Source of the DNA: Polyangia bacterium
GTDB taxonomy: Bacteria; Myxococcota_A; Polyangia; Polyangiales; Polyangiaceae
Direction: 5' to 3'
NCBI GenBank assembly: GCA_030433055.1
Contig: JAUILJ010000009.1
Location: forward strand, 1-25,437
DNA length: 25,437 nucleotides
The notes under the pieces are model-generated. The model saw nothing but the letters and a program-made list of their open reading frames with translations. It did not search any database and was not told the DNA's origin. This document shows positions 13,928 to 22,177 of the stretch, one piece after another (position 1 is the first letter of the stretch; each line of letters begins with the position of its first letter). Position numbers and translations under genes: made by a program.

Positions 13928-13933
13928 CGGGGG

Positions 13934-16900
13934 ATGGCCTCCGCAGGACCGCTCGATCAGCCACGGCTGCGGGAGATCGACGAGCTGTTGGATGCTCGGG
14001 AGCTGAACCGAGCTGCTGAGGCACTCATGCAGCTCGGAGACATCGAACTGTTTCGCCACGCCACGACGTACCTCACCACCCGCCTCCTGTTTCTGCGGGG
14101 GCGCCTGGACGCCGATGGCGTCGCCGTGCGTCTGGAAGATCTACTGAAGGAAGTCGCCGATTTCCCAGAGGCAAGAGCGCTGCTGGAGGCGGCTCGTTCT
14201 GGAGAGCTCACGGAGTTTGGTACCGCGCGGAAGCTTCGAGTGGAGAAGGAGGCGCGCCGGAGCGAAGCGGCGAGCTCATCGCGGCGCGATTCAGAGCCAC
14301 ACCACGCCTCGCTGGCCCGGGCAGCGGTGGTCCACGAGGAAGACGGCGGACAGACAACCGACGAACCCGACATCGAAGCGACGCTTGAAGACGACCTCGA
14401 TTTGAGCCCGGCGCCCGAGGGCGAGTTCAGCCCCGCGGCCCTCAGCCCCACCATTCCGCGAGCACCCGGGGTCCCCAATGTCGCCCCCTGGGCGGGCGAA
14501 CGCAACGACGACGAGTCGGCGGTTGACGGCGAACAGCCCGCCTGGGTCATCCCAAGCCTGGGCCCACGAGCAAACCGTTCCGACCCGTCCCCTGCCCCCG
14601 CAGCCAGCGAGTCCACCGTACCGCCGTTCGAAGAGCTGGGGCCCAAGCTCACGGACGCCGGCTTGAGCCCAGCGCTGCACGTCAGCTCAATCCCGCCGCC
14701 GCCCAGCGTCCCGCCAGCTCCGCACGAAGCGTTCTCACCGCCCGAAGAGTTCGCGCTCGGTGCGTCAGCCGAGGCGCGCGACTTGGGCATGGCCCCTCTC
14801 TCCCCCCCCGATCCAACCGTGGGCTCGATCGAGCCCCAGGCAGGCTCGAGCCTGAGCGACGGAAGTCAACGCCCTGGTCCCTTGCCAATGGTCGAGGGCG
14901 TCGTCATCCCCCGCGCACCCAGCGTGCCGGATCTAATTCCACGCGGTAATAATTTGGAACCCAGCACACCGCTGAGTGAGGCGACGGACGGCCCGGAAGA
15001 GAGCGCAGACCTGCCCAAGGGCTCGCTGTCGCCGAGCGGGGAGTACCCAGCTATCGATTTCACCACGTACGACCCGCTGAAGCGCAAGAGCCAACTACCA
15101 GCGCGAGCGGGGAGGTACTCGAACACCCCGGCTGCCCCGGAGGTCTCGGCCAAGGACCCGAGCCCTCATCGCGGAAGTCCCTCGCACCCCAGGGGTGCCC
15201 GCGGTGGCGTCGGCGTAGCACGGCCCCCGGCCCAGGCTCCGCCGATTCAGAACACGCCGATCCGCGAGATCCGCTCAGTCCCCCCTCCGCCCGAGGCGGG
15301 GATCTCTCTGTTCCAACTCGCGAGCTGGCTCGACGAGAGGCACGCGGACCGCGTCCTGGAGGCCGTGCCCGCGCACGCGACCGACCCGGAGACGCGCTTG
15401 ATGCGTTGCCGCGCGCTGATGCAGCTAGGGCGGGAGGAAGCGGCTACGAGCGAGCTGGAGGCGCTCGGGGCCTTCCCACTGCTGGAGCCGGAGGTACGCG
15501 CTAGCGTCGCGCGCTTGCTGCTCGATCTGGGACAAACCGATCAGGCGCTGCATCAAGCCGACCAAGCCTATCGCGACGATCCTGGATCCGATCCGGCGCG
15601 CCTAGCGCTGGCTTGGGCAGCGATACGCGTCGATCGTCGGCACAACGAACCCATCTGGGTCAAGCGAGCGCACACCGCCCTCGCCGCGTTGAGCACCGAC
15701 CAGAACCCCTACCCTGCGCTGACGTTGGCGCTTCGTAGTTGCGTCATGGCGAGCACGGGTGAAGCGGACAAGGCAATCAGCATCGCCCAGCGCGCGCTCG
15801 GCCTCGACCCGGACTCCGTTGACGCCGTAGCGGCGATCGCCCTGGCTGCGGCCCGGCTCGGGCGCGGACGCGATGCACAACAAGCTTGGTGTCGGCTGCT
15901 GGATCTCGACCATCGGGAAGCCGACGCGCTGAGTGAGACGTTGAACGCGCTCGGCGTGGCCCTGGATGTCGCGGGGCTGCAGGGATCGACCCAGTCCGAA
16001 CTCCGCTGGGACGACATCGAGCAGCGAGTCTCTCGCGGAGACGCCCATGGCGCGCGCGAGGTCGAACTGCATGCGAAGCGCCAGCTCGAGCGACTGATCA
16101 CGGGTCAACGCCTGGACCTCCAGGTGCTCGGTACCCTCTCGGCCAGCTACCTCACGACGGGGCCAGTGTTCAGGGACTTCGCGCCCTATGACTTCTCACT
16201 GTGGTCAATCGGCCGCCTCGACGCCGCCCTGCTGGCGCTCTATGGGCACGAGCCGCGACCTCCGCTCGACTCAGATGTCTGGCCCGTCGTGCTACGGGCG
16301 GGCACTTACCTCGGGGAAACGCTCCGACAAGCCTTCAGGGGCCGATGGAACGGCACCTTGCACGATGCACGGGACAGCCGTGTAATTTCCCGCGGGGAAA
16401 CATGGGCGCCGCTTCACCTGATCCAGCAGCGCATCCAGGAAGGCTCTGGTCATAGCTTGATGCTCACCCTCAGAGCTAGCTTGGGAGAAACCGCCCGCAG
16501 CGAGTGGGTCCACAGGTTACCAAGCGCCGTACTGCCCCCAACACCGTGGAGCGCAAGCTGGCCCACGGCGAGCGAAGCAGCCGCGGTCTCCGAGGGACTC
16601 AAGAACTCCCCCATCTCCACGTTTTGCGAACGCCGCGGCAAGGGCCGCCTCGATGGAACTCTGCAGGACTTCTCGCGTCTCGACACCTACCTCAGGGTGC
16701 TCGCCCCGCCCGGCGACGACGTGGGCGACGATTGGAGCAGGCGGGCCTGTGGCCTGCTGGGGTGTCACGTGGGTGAGATCCTCCGCGCGGAATACGACGG
16801 CCGATGGATTGACGAGCCGACCACTGGCCCGAGCCGCCTACAGCTCGAACTTGCTGACGGAGCCAAGCTCGAACCCCTCAGCGTCGTTCAGAGCAGGCTG

Positions 16901-16963
16901 GTGAGCGACCGCAAGTTCAGCCTCGAAGAGTGGTGCCAGACCATCGCGCTGCGCCACGCATGA
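13934..16963 (+). CDS. Large TPR-containing protein with disordered middle and duplicated C-terminal domain
   Basis: The 1009-residue product has no signal peptide or membrane helix and is predicted to be cytoplasmic. Residues 1-105 are helical and TPR-like (REIDELLDARELNRAAEAL). Residues about 105-445 are rich in Pro, Ser, Glu and Ala and look disordered, with recurring motifs such as IPRAPxVP (VIPRAPSVPDLIPRG and TIPRAPGVPNVAPW). Residues about 455-720 hold several TPR-like helical repeats (for example ADKAISIAQRALGLDPDSVDAVAAIALAAARLGR). The C-terminus has two related units, about 789-836 (YLGETLRQAFRGRWN) and 941-1000 (HVGEILRAEYDGRWI), each followed by a weakly conserved stretch up to IQQRIQEG and VQSRLVSD. 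I do not recognise a known function; a scaffold or adaptor is the likely type. It follows the kinase by 173 bp and might be its target, which is only positional inference. It ends 7 bp from the convergent transpeptidase gene. Confidence 0.8.
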   Translation: MASAGPLDQPRLREIDELLDARELNRAAEALMQLGDIELFRHATTYLTTRLLFLRGRLDADGVAVRLEDLLKEVADFPEARALLEAARSGELTEFGTARKLRVEKEARRSEAASSSRRDSEPHHASLARAAVVHEEDGGQTTDEPDIEATLEDDLDLSPAPEGEFSPAALSPTIPRAPGVPNVAPWAGERNDDESAVDGEQPAWVIPSLGPRANRSDPSPAPAASESTVPPFEELGPKLTDAGLSPALHVSSIPPPPSVPPAPHEAFSPPEEFALGASAEARDLGMAPLSPPDPTVGSIEPQAGSSLSDGSQRPGPLPMVEGVVIPRAPSVPDLIPRGNNLEPSTPLSEATDGPEESADLPKGSLSPSGEYPAIDFTTYDPLKRKSQLPARAGRYSNTPAAPEVSAKDPSPHRGSPSHPRGARGGVGVARPPAQAPPIQNTPIREIRSVPPPPEAGISLFQLASWLDERHADRVLEAVPAHATDPETRLMRCRALMQLGREEAATSELEALGAFPLLEPEVRASVARLLLDLGQTDQALHQADQAYRDDPGSDPARLALAWAAIRVDRRHNEPIWVKRAHTALAALSTDQNPYPALTLALRSCVMASTGEADKAISIAQRALGLDPDSVDAVAAIALAAARLGRGRDAQQAWCRLLDLDHREADALSETLNALGVALDVAGLQGSTQSELRWDDIEQRVSRGDAHGAREVELHAKRQLERLITGQRLDLQVLGTLSASYLTTGPVFRDFAPYDFSLWSIGRLDAALLALYGHEPRPPLDSDVWPVVLRAGTYLGETLRQAFRGRWNGTLHDARDSRVISRGETWAPLHLIQQRIQEGSGHSLMLTLRASLGETARSEWVHRLPSAVLPPTPWSASWPTASEAAAVSEGLKNSPISTFCERRGKGRLDGTLQDFSRLDTYLRVLAPPGDDVGDDWSRRACGLLGCHVGEILRAEYDGRWIDEPTTGPSRLQLELADGAKLEPLSVVQSRLVSDRKFSLEEWCQTIALRHA

Positions 16964-16970
16964 GCACGGG

Positions 16971-18698
16971 TCAGGGGTGAATGTGCACCAGCGTCCCGTC
17001 GCGCAGGCTCATCGCACCGTGCCACTTCGGTGGCACCGGAGGGTCCGACCACTGAAACAACCATCGCGCATCCTCGGGAGATAGATTGATGCAGCCGTGG
17101 CTGCGTGGTTTCCCGAAGGAATCGTGCCAGTAGGCAGCGTGAAAGGCATAGCCCTCAGTGAAGTACTGCACGTAAGGGACATCACGCAGATCGAACTCGT
17201 CACCCGCTTCGTCGCCACTCATCGTGACGCTCACATGCTTGGTGTGGATCAAGAACTGCCCACGCACGGTGGAGTGCGTCTCCTTTGGATCGCCGAGACC
17301 ATCCGCCCCCGTGGACACCAGCGTCGCGTAGACCGGCTTGGTGCCGACATAGGCAACCAGGGTCTGCTTCAGTATCGAGACCTCGATCCATGTACGCCCA
17401 GGAGTGGCCCAACCCGGCACCTTCTTCATGGGGTCGATCTTCGTCAACGACTCGTCCTTCACCCAGAACCCGTCGCGCGTCTCCAGGTAGCGGCCACCGC
17501 CAAGCCCTACGGACTTGCCCGTGAGCTTCAGCGCCTCGCGGTAACCAAGCAACCGCTCCTGCTTCAAGCCGGTCTTCGGATCTCCGGCGAACAGCACCGC
17601 CACTCGGGCGCGATTGAAAGCCACCGGCAGGCCAACGCCAGTGACGTTGACGCCATGAAACTCGCTTGGCCTCACCAGCTTCATGCGATCGAGGGGCATG
17701 ATGGCCATGTCGGTGCTGAGGCCGAAGCGACGCCCCTCACTCTCGAACAAGCGCAGAAACGCAAAGCCACTCTTGGGCAGGGCGCGGCCACTGTAGACCG
17801 TTCCGCGCCCATGGGGTCGCCCCGTCAGCGTCGGGGCCTGCTTATTTCCTAGCAGAAATTCTGGAACTTCATCGAAGACCTCCGCATCCCAGGAGCGCGC
17901 CCCATGAGCCTTGAGCCGGCTCAGGTTCGGTTCCACCCTGCGCTGGTCCTTCTCACTCGGCAGCTTGGTGTAAAACGGTGGCGTCGGGTAGCGACTGATC
18001 CCGTAGGCGTAGGGCAACCCCTCAGCCCGATCGGGCATCTGGCGAGCAGCGACCGCGATCGGATCTTGGATGTCGATGGAGGCCGTGTTCCCGGCGCAGA
18101 CGTAGCCCTGGGGCTCGACCTGGTACCAGCCCGCCCGACAGTCACGGGCACGCTTGATTGGCTCGGCGGCCCGCTTCACCACCGCCCCCGCCCGTAGATA
18201 ACCGAGCTTGGTGGAGCGCCAGCTGGGCTGCGCGAAGACGTAGGTCTCCTTGCGGATGGCGGTCAGTGCGCGCTCGGGATCCACGCCAAAGTCCGGATGG
18301 TAGGGGTGAGCGGCGACGGACCGTCCGCTGTCCGCCTCATCCGCCTCATCCGCCTCATCCGCCTCATCCGCCTCATCCGCCTCATCCCCCTCGTCCGCCT
18401 CATCCGCCTGTCCGTGGGTGGCCCCGGAGGTCGCTTCCGTCGACTCATCGCCTTCCCGGTCGTCGGGCCGCAGCGCGACGAGTTCAACCTCCCCGTCGGT
18501 CGAAACGGGTTCCTCAGCGGTTTTCAGCGGTTCGGGAGCCGCGGGCGGCGGTTCAGGGGGGAGGGTCGCCGCCGATGCCAGGGAAGGCGCCGAGATCTCG
18601 ACCCGCACCGCCCCATCGCTCCTGTCGAAGGGACAGCTCGTCACCAGCAGGCCCGAGCCAGCGGCGACCAGGCAGCTCAGAGTTCTTAGCCACGCCAT
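16971..18698 (-). CDS. L,D-transpeptidase (YkuD) lipoprotein with SH3-like domain
   Basis: The frame is open far upstream (to 19394) but that part lies inside the divergent gcdH gene. ATG 18698 gives a 575-residue protein with a signal peptide ending in VTSC (Cys22), a perfect lipobox. An acidic linker with repeated Asp-Glu-Ala units follows (about 97-122), then an SH3-like domain (about 148-205, KETYVFAQPSWRSTKLGYLRAG). The YkuD domain covers about 434-575, with TLVSTGADG, a conserved His in YAFHAAYWHDSFGK and the active-site SHGCIN (Cys about 537). It is expected to cross-link peptidoglycan (3-3 bonds) or attach a protein to it in the periplasm. It is divergent from gcdH with 69 bp between starts. 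Confidence 0.9.
   Translation of the reverse strand: MAWLRTLSCLVAAGSGLLVTSCPFDRSDGAVRVEISAPSLASAATLPPEPPPAAPEPLKTAEEPVSTDGEVELVALRPDDREGDESTEATSGATHGQADEADEGDEADEADEADEADEADEADSGRSVAAHPYHPDFGVDPERALTAIRKETYVFAQPSWRSTKLGYLRAGAVVKRAAEPIKRARDCRAGWYQVEPQGYVCAGNTASIDIQDPIAVAARQMPDRAEGLPYAYGISRYPTPPFYTKLPSEKDQRRVEPNLSRLKAHGARSWDAEVFDEVPEFLLGNKQAPTLTGRPHGRGTVYSGRALPKSGFAFLRLFESEGRRFGLSTDMAIMPLDRMKLVRPSEFHGVNVTGVGLPVAFNRARVAVLFAGDPKTGLKQERLLGYREALKLTGKSVGLGGGRYLETRDGFWVKDESLTKIDPMKKVPGWATPGRTWIEVSILKQTLVAYVGTKPVYATLVSTGADGLGDPKETHSTVRGQFLIHTKHVSVTMSGDEAGDEFDLRDVPYVQYFTEGYAFHAAYWHDSFGKPRSHGCINLSPEDARWLFQWSDPPVPPKWHGAMSLRDGTLVHIHP
18331..18410 (-). repeat. 9-bp tandem repeat (Asp-Glu-Ala units) in the transpeptidase linker
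   Basis: On the plus strand the unit is TCCGCCTCA: six perfect copies (18331-18384), one degenerate (18385-18393), one perfect (18394-18402) and a partial copy. It is in frame and codes the acidic linker between the lipid anchor and the SH3-like domain. Slippage would change spacer length in steps of three residues. Confidence 0.92.
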
Positions 18699-18767
18699 GG
18701 ACCGTCCGGCGCATAACCTGCCCGCTCCGGCCTGGCCCAGTTTCCGAAGCTTTGATAAGCCCCCGCC

Positions 18768-19946
18768 ATGCACGAGCCGCTCAGCCTGGACGCCATCTCC
18801 GCCATCGACAGCCACCTCAGCGAAGAGGAGCGGATGATTCGTGGCGCAGTGCGTCGCCTCGTCCGCGAGCGCTACCTGCCTCGAGCGGGTGAGCTGTTCG
18901 AGAAGGAGGAGTTCCCCAAGGACCTGATCGGGGAGTTCGCTGAGATGGGCCTGCTCGGCGCGAGCCTCAAGGGTTACGGCTGTGCTGGTATGAGCGCCGT
19001 GCAGTACGGTCTGATCCTCCAAGAGCTCGAGTACGGCGACAGCGGCCTGCGCTCGTTCGTCAGCGTACAGGGCAGCCTCGCCATGTATGCCATCCACGCG
19101 TACGGGAGCGAGGAACAGAAGAATAAGTTCCTCCCGGAAATGGCTGCAGGAAGGTTGATCGGCTGCTTCGGCCTGACTGAGCCCGATAGCGGCTCCGATC
19201 CGAGCTCGATGAAGACACGCGCGCGCAAGGACGGCGATCACTATGTGCTGTCCGGGACCAAAATGTGGATCACCAACTCCCCCTTCGCAGATGTCGCAGT
19301 CGTCTGGGCCAAGGTAGATGACGGAGACGCAAGCTCGATCCATGGCTTCATCGTCGAGCGGGGAATGAAAGGCTTCGAGACCCCGAAGATCCACGGCAAG
19401 ATGAGCCTTCGCTCCAGCGAGACCGGGGAAATCGTCCTCGATGAGTGCCGCGTGCCCGCGGCCAACATGCTCCCAAACAAGCGCGGCCTGGGTGGGCCCC
19501 TGGGCTGCCTGACCCAGGCCCGCTTCGGGATCTCCTGGGGCGCTCTAGGTGCCGCCAAGGCATGCCTCGAGTCCACCATCAGCTACGCTCGGGAGCGCAA
19601 GCAGTTCGACGTGCCGATCGCGAGCAAGCAGCTGATCCAGGCGCAGTTCGCTGACATGGCCAGCGAGATCATCAAGGGCGACATCCTCGCGCTGCACTAT
19701 GGTCGCATGAAGGACGCTGGCGGCATCACTCCGGTGCAAGTCAGCCTGTGCAAGCGCAACAACGTCGGCCTGTCTCTGGACGTTGCGCGGAAGTGTCGGG
19801 GAATTCTAGGCGGAAACGGCATCCTGCTGGAGTACCCGGCGATTCGTCACATGCTCAACCTCGAGAGCGTCTACACCTATGAAGGCACGCACGAGGTGCA
19901 CACGTTGGTGCTTGGCAAGGCGCTGACTGGCTGCAATGCCTTCTGA
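18768..19946 (+). CDS. gcdH: Glutaryl-CoA dehydrogenase
   Basis: This 392-residue protein is an acyl-CoA dehydrogenase that matches the glutaryl-CoA dehydrogenase branch throughout: RSFVSVQGSLAM, YGSEEQKNKFLPEMAAG, CFGLTEPDSGSDPSSMKTRA, GTKMWITNSPFADV, GGPLGCLTQARFGISWG and the catalytic region RHMLNLESVYTYEGTHEVHTLVLGKALTG, where the Glu of YEGT is the general base. The enzyme oxidises and decarboxylates glutaryl-CoA to crotonyl-CoA with FAD, in lysine, tryptophan and aromatic degradation, and passes electrons to ETF. Length is normal for a bacterial enzyme without an import signal. No other lysine-degradation gene is in the window. A TGaTAAGCC element lies 6 nt before the ATG, so a very short leader is likely. 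A bidirectional terminator follows 93 bp after the stop. Confidence 0.95.
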   Translation: MHEPLSLDAISAIDSHLSEEERMIRGAVRRLVRERYLPRAGELFEKEEFPKDLIGEFAEMGLLGASLKGYGCAGMSAVQYGLILQELEYGDSGLRSFVSVQGSLAMYAIHAYGSEEQKNKFLPEMAAGRLIGCFGLTEPDSGSDPSSMKTRARKDGDHYVLSGTKMWITNSPFADVAVVWAKVDDGDASSIHGFIVERGMKGFETPKIHGKMSLRSSETGEIVLDECRVPAANMLPNKRGLGGPLGCLTQARFGISWGALGAAKACLESTISYARERKQFDVPIASKQLIQAQFADMASEIIKGDILALHYGRMKDAGGITPVQVSLCKRNNVGLSLDVARKCRGILGGNGILLEYPAIRHMLNLESVYTYEGTHEVHTLVLGKALTGCNAF

Positions 19947-19972
19947 GAGTTGCCCAGCCCTCAGCTAGTGAG

Positions 19973-19989
19973 GCGAATCTGTGATTCGC
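19973..19989 (+). terminator. Small hairpin after gcdH
   Basis: GCGAATC (19973-19979) pairs perfectly with GATTCGC (19983-19989) around a 3-nt loop. It precedes the larger terminator at 20039 and lacks a T tract. Confidence 0.3.
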
Positions 19990-20038
19990 TGAACGAGTCG
20001 ATGCAGGGTTTCCTCGTCTCAATAGACGCGCGAAGGCG

Positions 20039-20081
20039 CAAAACTCGCTCGCCCACGCCCCCTGGGGGTGAGCGAGTTTTG
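20039..20081. terminator. Bidirectional terminator between gcdH and the GNAT gene
   Basis: CAAAACTCGCTC (20039-20050) is perfectly complementary to GAGCGAGTTTTG (20070-20081), with a C-rich/G-rich inner part. The T4 run in the 3' arm appears on both strands, suiting termination of the convergent genes on either side. Confidence 0.75.
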
Positions 20082-20104
20082 TAGCGAACTACGGAGACAG
20101 GACA

Positions 20105-20914
20105 CTAGCGGGCAACGGGAACCGCCAGCTCGAAGAACGTGGTGCGGAGCGTGAAGCCGAAGCGGGTATAGAGCCGCTCGGAGTCCGCACCAGCCTTCGC
20201 CAAGATGTACACCGAGTGGTCACCGCAGGCTTGTCGGTAATTCTCGATCGCACGCCGCAGCAGCGCACTACAGATCCCCATGCGTCGATGCTTCGGCTCG
20301 GTCAGCACGTCCTGAAATCGCGCTTCATTTTCCCCGCGGATTAACCCGAGCGCCCCCACCAGCTTGCCATCCGCAAAGGCTCCCAGCCATTCACCCGAGC
20401 CTTCTTCGACCAACTCCCGGTAGCCTTCGTAGAGCCAGTAGGCTCGCTCCGTCGCGAAGAAGCCCCCGTCATCGTTGACGTTCGCCGTAAGCTCCACCCC
20501 TTGCCGCCAGTCCTCGTCGCCATCGAAGCTCCGAATCTCGACGCCGCTCGGGGGGAGAGCAGATGGCAACTCGAGGCTCCCATCCAGACCGAGGCAGTGG
20601 TTCACGTACAGCTGGCTGCCCTCGGATAGCTGCTCGAGCCACGCAAATTCGTGGGTTGGTGCTCCGGCTTCCTCCCACAACAAGAATGCGCGATCGCACT
20701 CCGTGGATTGTTGCTCGAGGAGCCAACGGCCGATCCAGTAGTCCACTCCGCGTTCGCTCGGGGGCCCTTCGAGGAGTAGCGCGTGGCCATAGTTGAAGTC
20801 GATGCGCTCTGGAGTCCTGGACACCATGTACCCCGGGCGCGCGGCCCAATGGGTCATGCGCGGCTTTGCGAAGCGCTGACTGCGAGAAGCGGGCAGGTCC
20901 GACAGCGGCACCAT
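20105..20914 (-). CDS. GNAT-family N-acetyltransferase
   Basis: The open frame runs to 21253 but its first third overlaps galE and has no family match; ATG 20914 gives 269 residues (a later Met, before THWAARPGY, is also possible). The C-terminal half is a GNAT domain: GEWLGAFADGKLVGALGLI, then RFQDVLTEPKHRRMGICSALLRRAIENY with the acetyl-CoA binding (R/K)RxGI loop, then VYILAKAGADSERLYTRFGFTLRTTFFEL. The N-terminal part (YMVSRTPERIDFNYGHALLLEGPP) resembles a truncated, non-catalytic domain seen in some two-domain acetyltransferases. The substrate is unknown. It ends toward the bidirectional terminator shared with gcdH. Confidence 0.82.
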   Translation of the reverse strand: MVPLSDLPASRSQRFAKPRMTHWAARPGYMVSRTPERIDFNYGHALLLEGPPSERGVDYWIGRWLLEQQSTECDRAFLLWEEAGAPTHEFAWLEQLSEGSQLYVNHCLGLDGSLELPSALPPSGVEIRSFDGDEDWRQGVELTANVNDDGGFFATERAYWLYEGYRELVEEGSGEWLGAFADGKLVGALGLIRGENEARFQDVLTEPKHRRMGICSALLRRAIENYRQACGDHSVYILAKAGADSERLYTRFGFTLRTTFFELAVPVAR

Positions 20915-21121
20915 CGCGCCTAGTCTGCTCCGGCAGCGCGCGCGAACCAAGCGCGGGCGGTGTTTGAGCGTTGAGACGAGAGGCTGAGGGCCTTGACGCG
21001 CTGAGCAGCGCCCGCAACGGTACGACGGTATGAGTCCTAGCGTGACCGCCACTCGAGCCGCTCTTTTCTGCTCAGCCACGGGAGCCAGCGCCCGGCGCAC
21101 GAGCACGGTCGTGGGGAGCCG

Positions 21122-22102
21122 ATGACGCGCGTCTTGGTCACCGGCGGCGCTGGTTACGTCGGCAGCCACACCGTCCGGCACCTGCTCGGGGCCGGCCACG
21201 ACGTGGTCATCTTGGACGACTTGAGCACGGGACACGCCGAATCGGTACCTCACGGAACTCCGCTGCTGCGCGTCGACCTACGCGACGCGCAGGCCGTGCG
21301 TGCGGGCCTGGACGGGCAGCGGTTCGACGCTGTCATGCACTTCGCCGCGCGCTCCCTCGTCGGCGAGTCGATGCAGAAACCCTACGAGTACCTGCGGGAC
21401 AACTTCGGCGGAGCGCTCAACCTGATCGAGTGGTGCAGCCAGCACGGAGTTCAGCGCTTCGTGCTGTCCTCCACGGCGAACCTGTTTGGCAACGCCGGCC
21501 AAGAGCCCATCGCCGAAACGGATGAGATCGCTCCCGGCAGCCCCTACGGGGAGTCGAAGTTCCTGATCGAACGCGCCCTGTCCTGGGCCGAACGTGTCCA
21601 CGGGCTACGTTACGCTTGCCTCCGCTACTTCAACGCAGCTGGCGCGCTGGAGGACGGTAGTATCGGCGAGCACCACGACCCGGAGACTCACCTCATTCCC
21701 ATCGTGCTCCAGGTCGCCCTGGGTCAACGTGAGCGCGTGAGCGTATTCGGCGACGACTACCCGACGCGGGATGGGACTTGTATCCGGGACTACATTCACG
21801 TGTCGGATCTCGCCGCCGCGCACCTCGCCGCCATCGAGCGCCTCGAGGACCGGAGCGTGGCGCTCAACCTGGGCAACGGCGCCGGCTTCTCGGTCCTGGA
21901 AGTGCTGGAAACCGCCCGCAAGGTGACGGGTCACCCGATCCCTCACGTCCTTGGCGAGCGCCGTCCGGGAGATCCCGCGACCTTGGTCGCATGCTCCGAT
22001 CAGGCAAGAAAGCTGCTGGACTGGACGCCGAAATACGACCTCGATGCCATCATCAGCCACGCGTGGGCCTGGCACTCGAAGCACCCCAGCGGGTTCCGTT
22101 GA
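21122..22102 (+). CDS. galE: UDP-glucose 4-epimerase
   Basis: The 326-residue protein is an extended short-chain dehydrogenase with the NAD-binding GGAGYVGSH (8-16), LDDLSTGH, HFAARSLVGES, the SSTANLFG strand with the catalytic Ser, and SPYGESK with Tyr142 and Lys146. LRYFNAAGA and YPTRDGTCIRDYIHVSDLAAAH are characteristic of GalE rather than other epimerases. It interconverts UDP-glucose and UDP-galactose (or the N-acetyl forms) for glycan synthesis in the cytoplasm. GGGGAG 5 nt before the ATG is a good ribosome site. The neighbouring flippase and membrane protein suggest use in surface polysaccharide assembly. Confidence 0.93.
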   Translation: MTRVLVTGGAGYVGSHTVRHLLGAGHDVVILDDLSTGHAESVPHGTPLLRVDLRDAQAVRAGLDGQRFDAVMHFAARSLVGESMQKPYEYLRDNFGGALNLIEWCSQHGVQRFVLSSTANLFGNAGQEPIAETDEIAPGSPYGESKFLIERALSWAERVHGLRYACLRYFNAAGALEDGSIGEHHDPETHLIPIVLQVALGQRERVSVFGDDYPTRDGTCIRDYIHVSDLAAAHLAAIERLEDRSVALNLGNGAGFSVLEVLETARKVTGHPIPHVLGERRPGDPATLVACSDQARKLLDWTPKYDLDAIISHAWAWHSKHPSGFR

Positions 22103-22129
22103 GGCGGCGGAGGCCTGCTCGATGCGACG

Positions 22130-22146
22130 CGCGGCTGCAAGCCGCG
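22130..22146. terminator. Hairpin between convergent galE and flippase genes
   Basis: CGCGGCT (22130-22136) and AGCCGCG (22140-22146) form a perfect 7-bp stem with a 3-nt loop. There is no T tract; it could serve both directions. Confidence 0.4.
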
Positions 22147-22177
22147 AGTGTTGCCGCAAGGAATTAGCGGTTCGCCC

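Noticed and set aside
18331..18410. Short regular repeats considered as a CRISPR array
   Set aside because: The units are 9 bp, contiguous, without spacers, and code in frame for an acidic linker.
18699..19394. Long N-terminal extension of the L,D-transpeptidase frame
   Set aside because: It is antisense to gcdH, and the ATG at 18698 is followed at once by a perfect lipoprotein signal peptide.
20915..21253. N-terminal extension of the GNAT frame
   Set aside because: It overlaps the start of galE in antisense and contains no GNAT sequence; ATG 20914 gives a normal-length protein.
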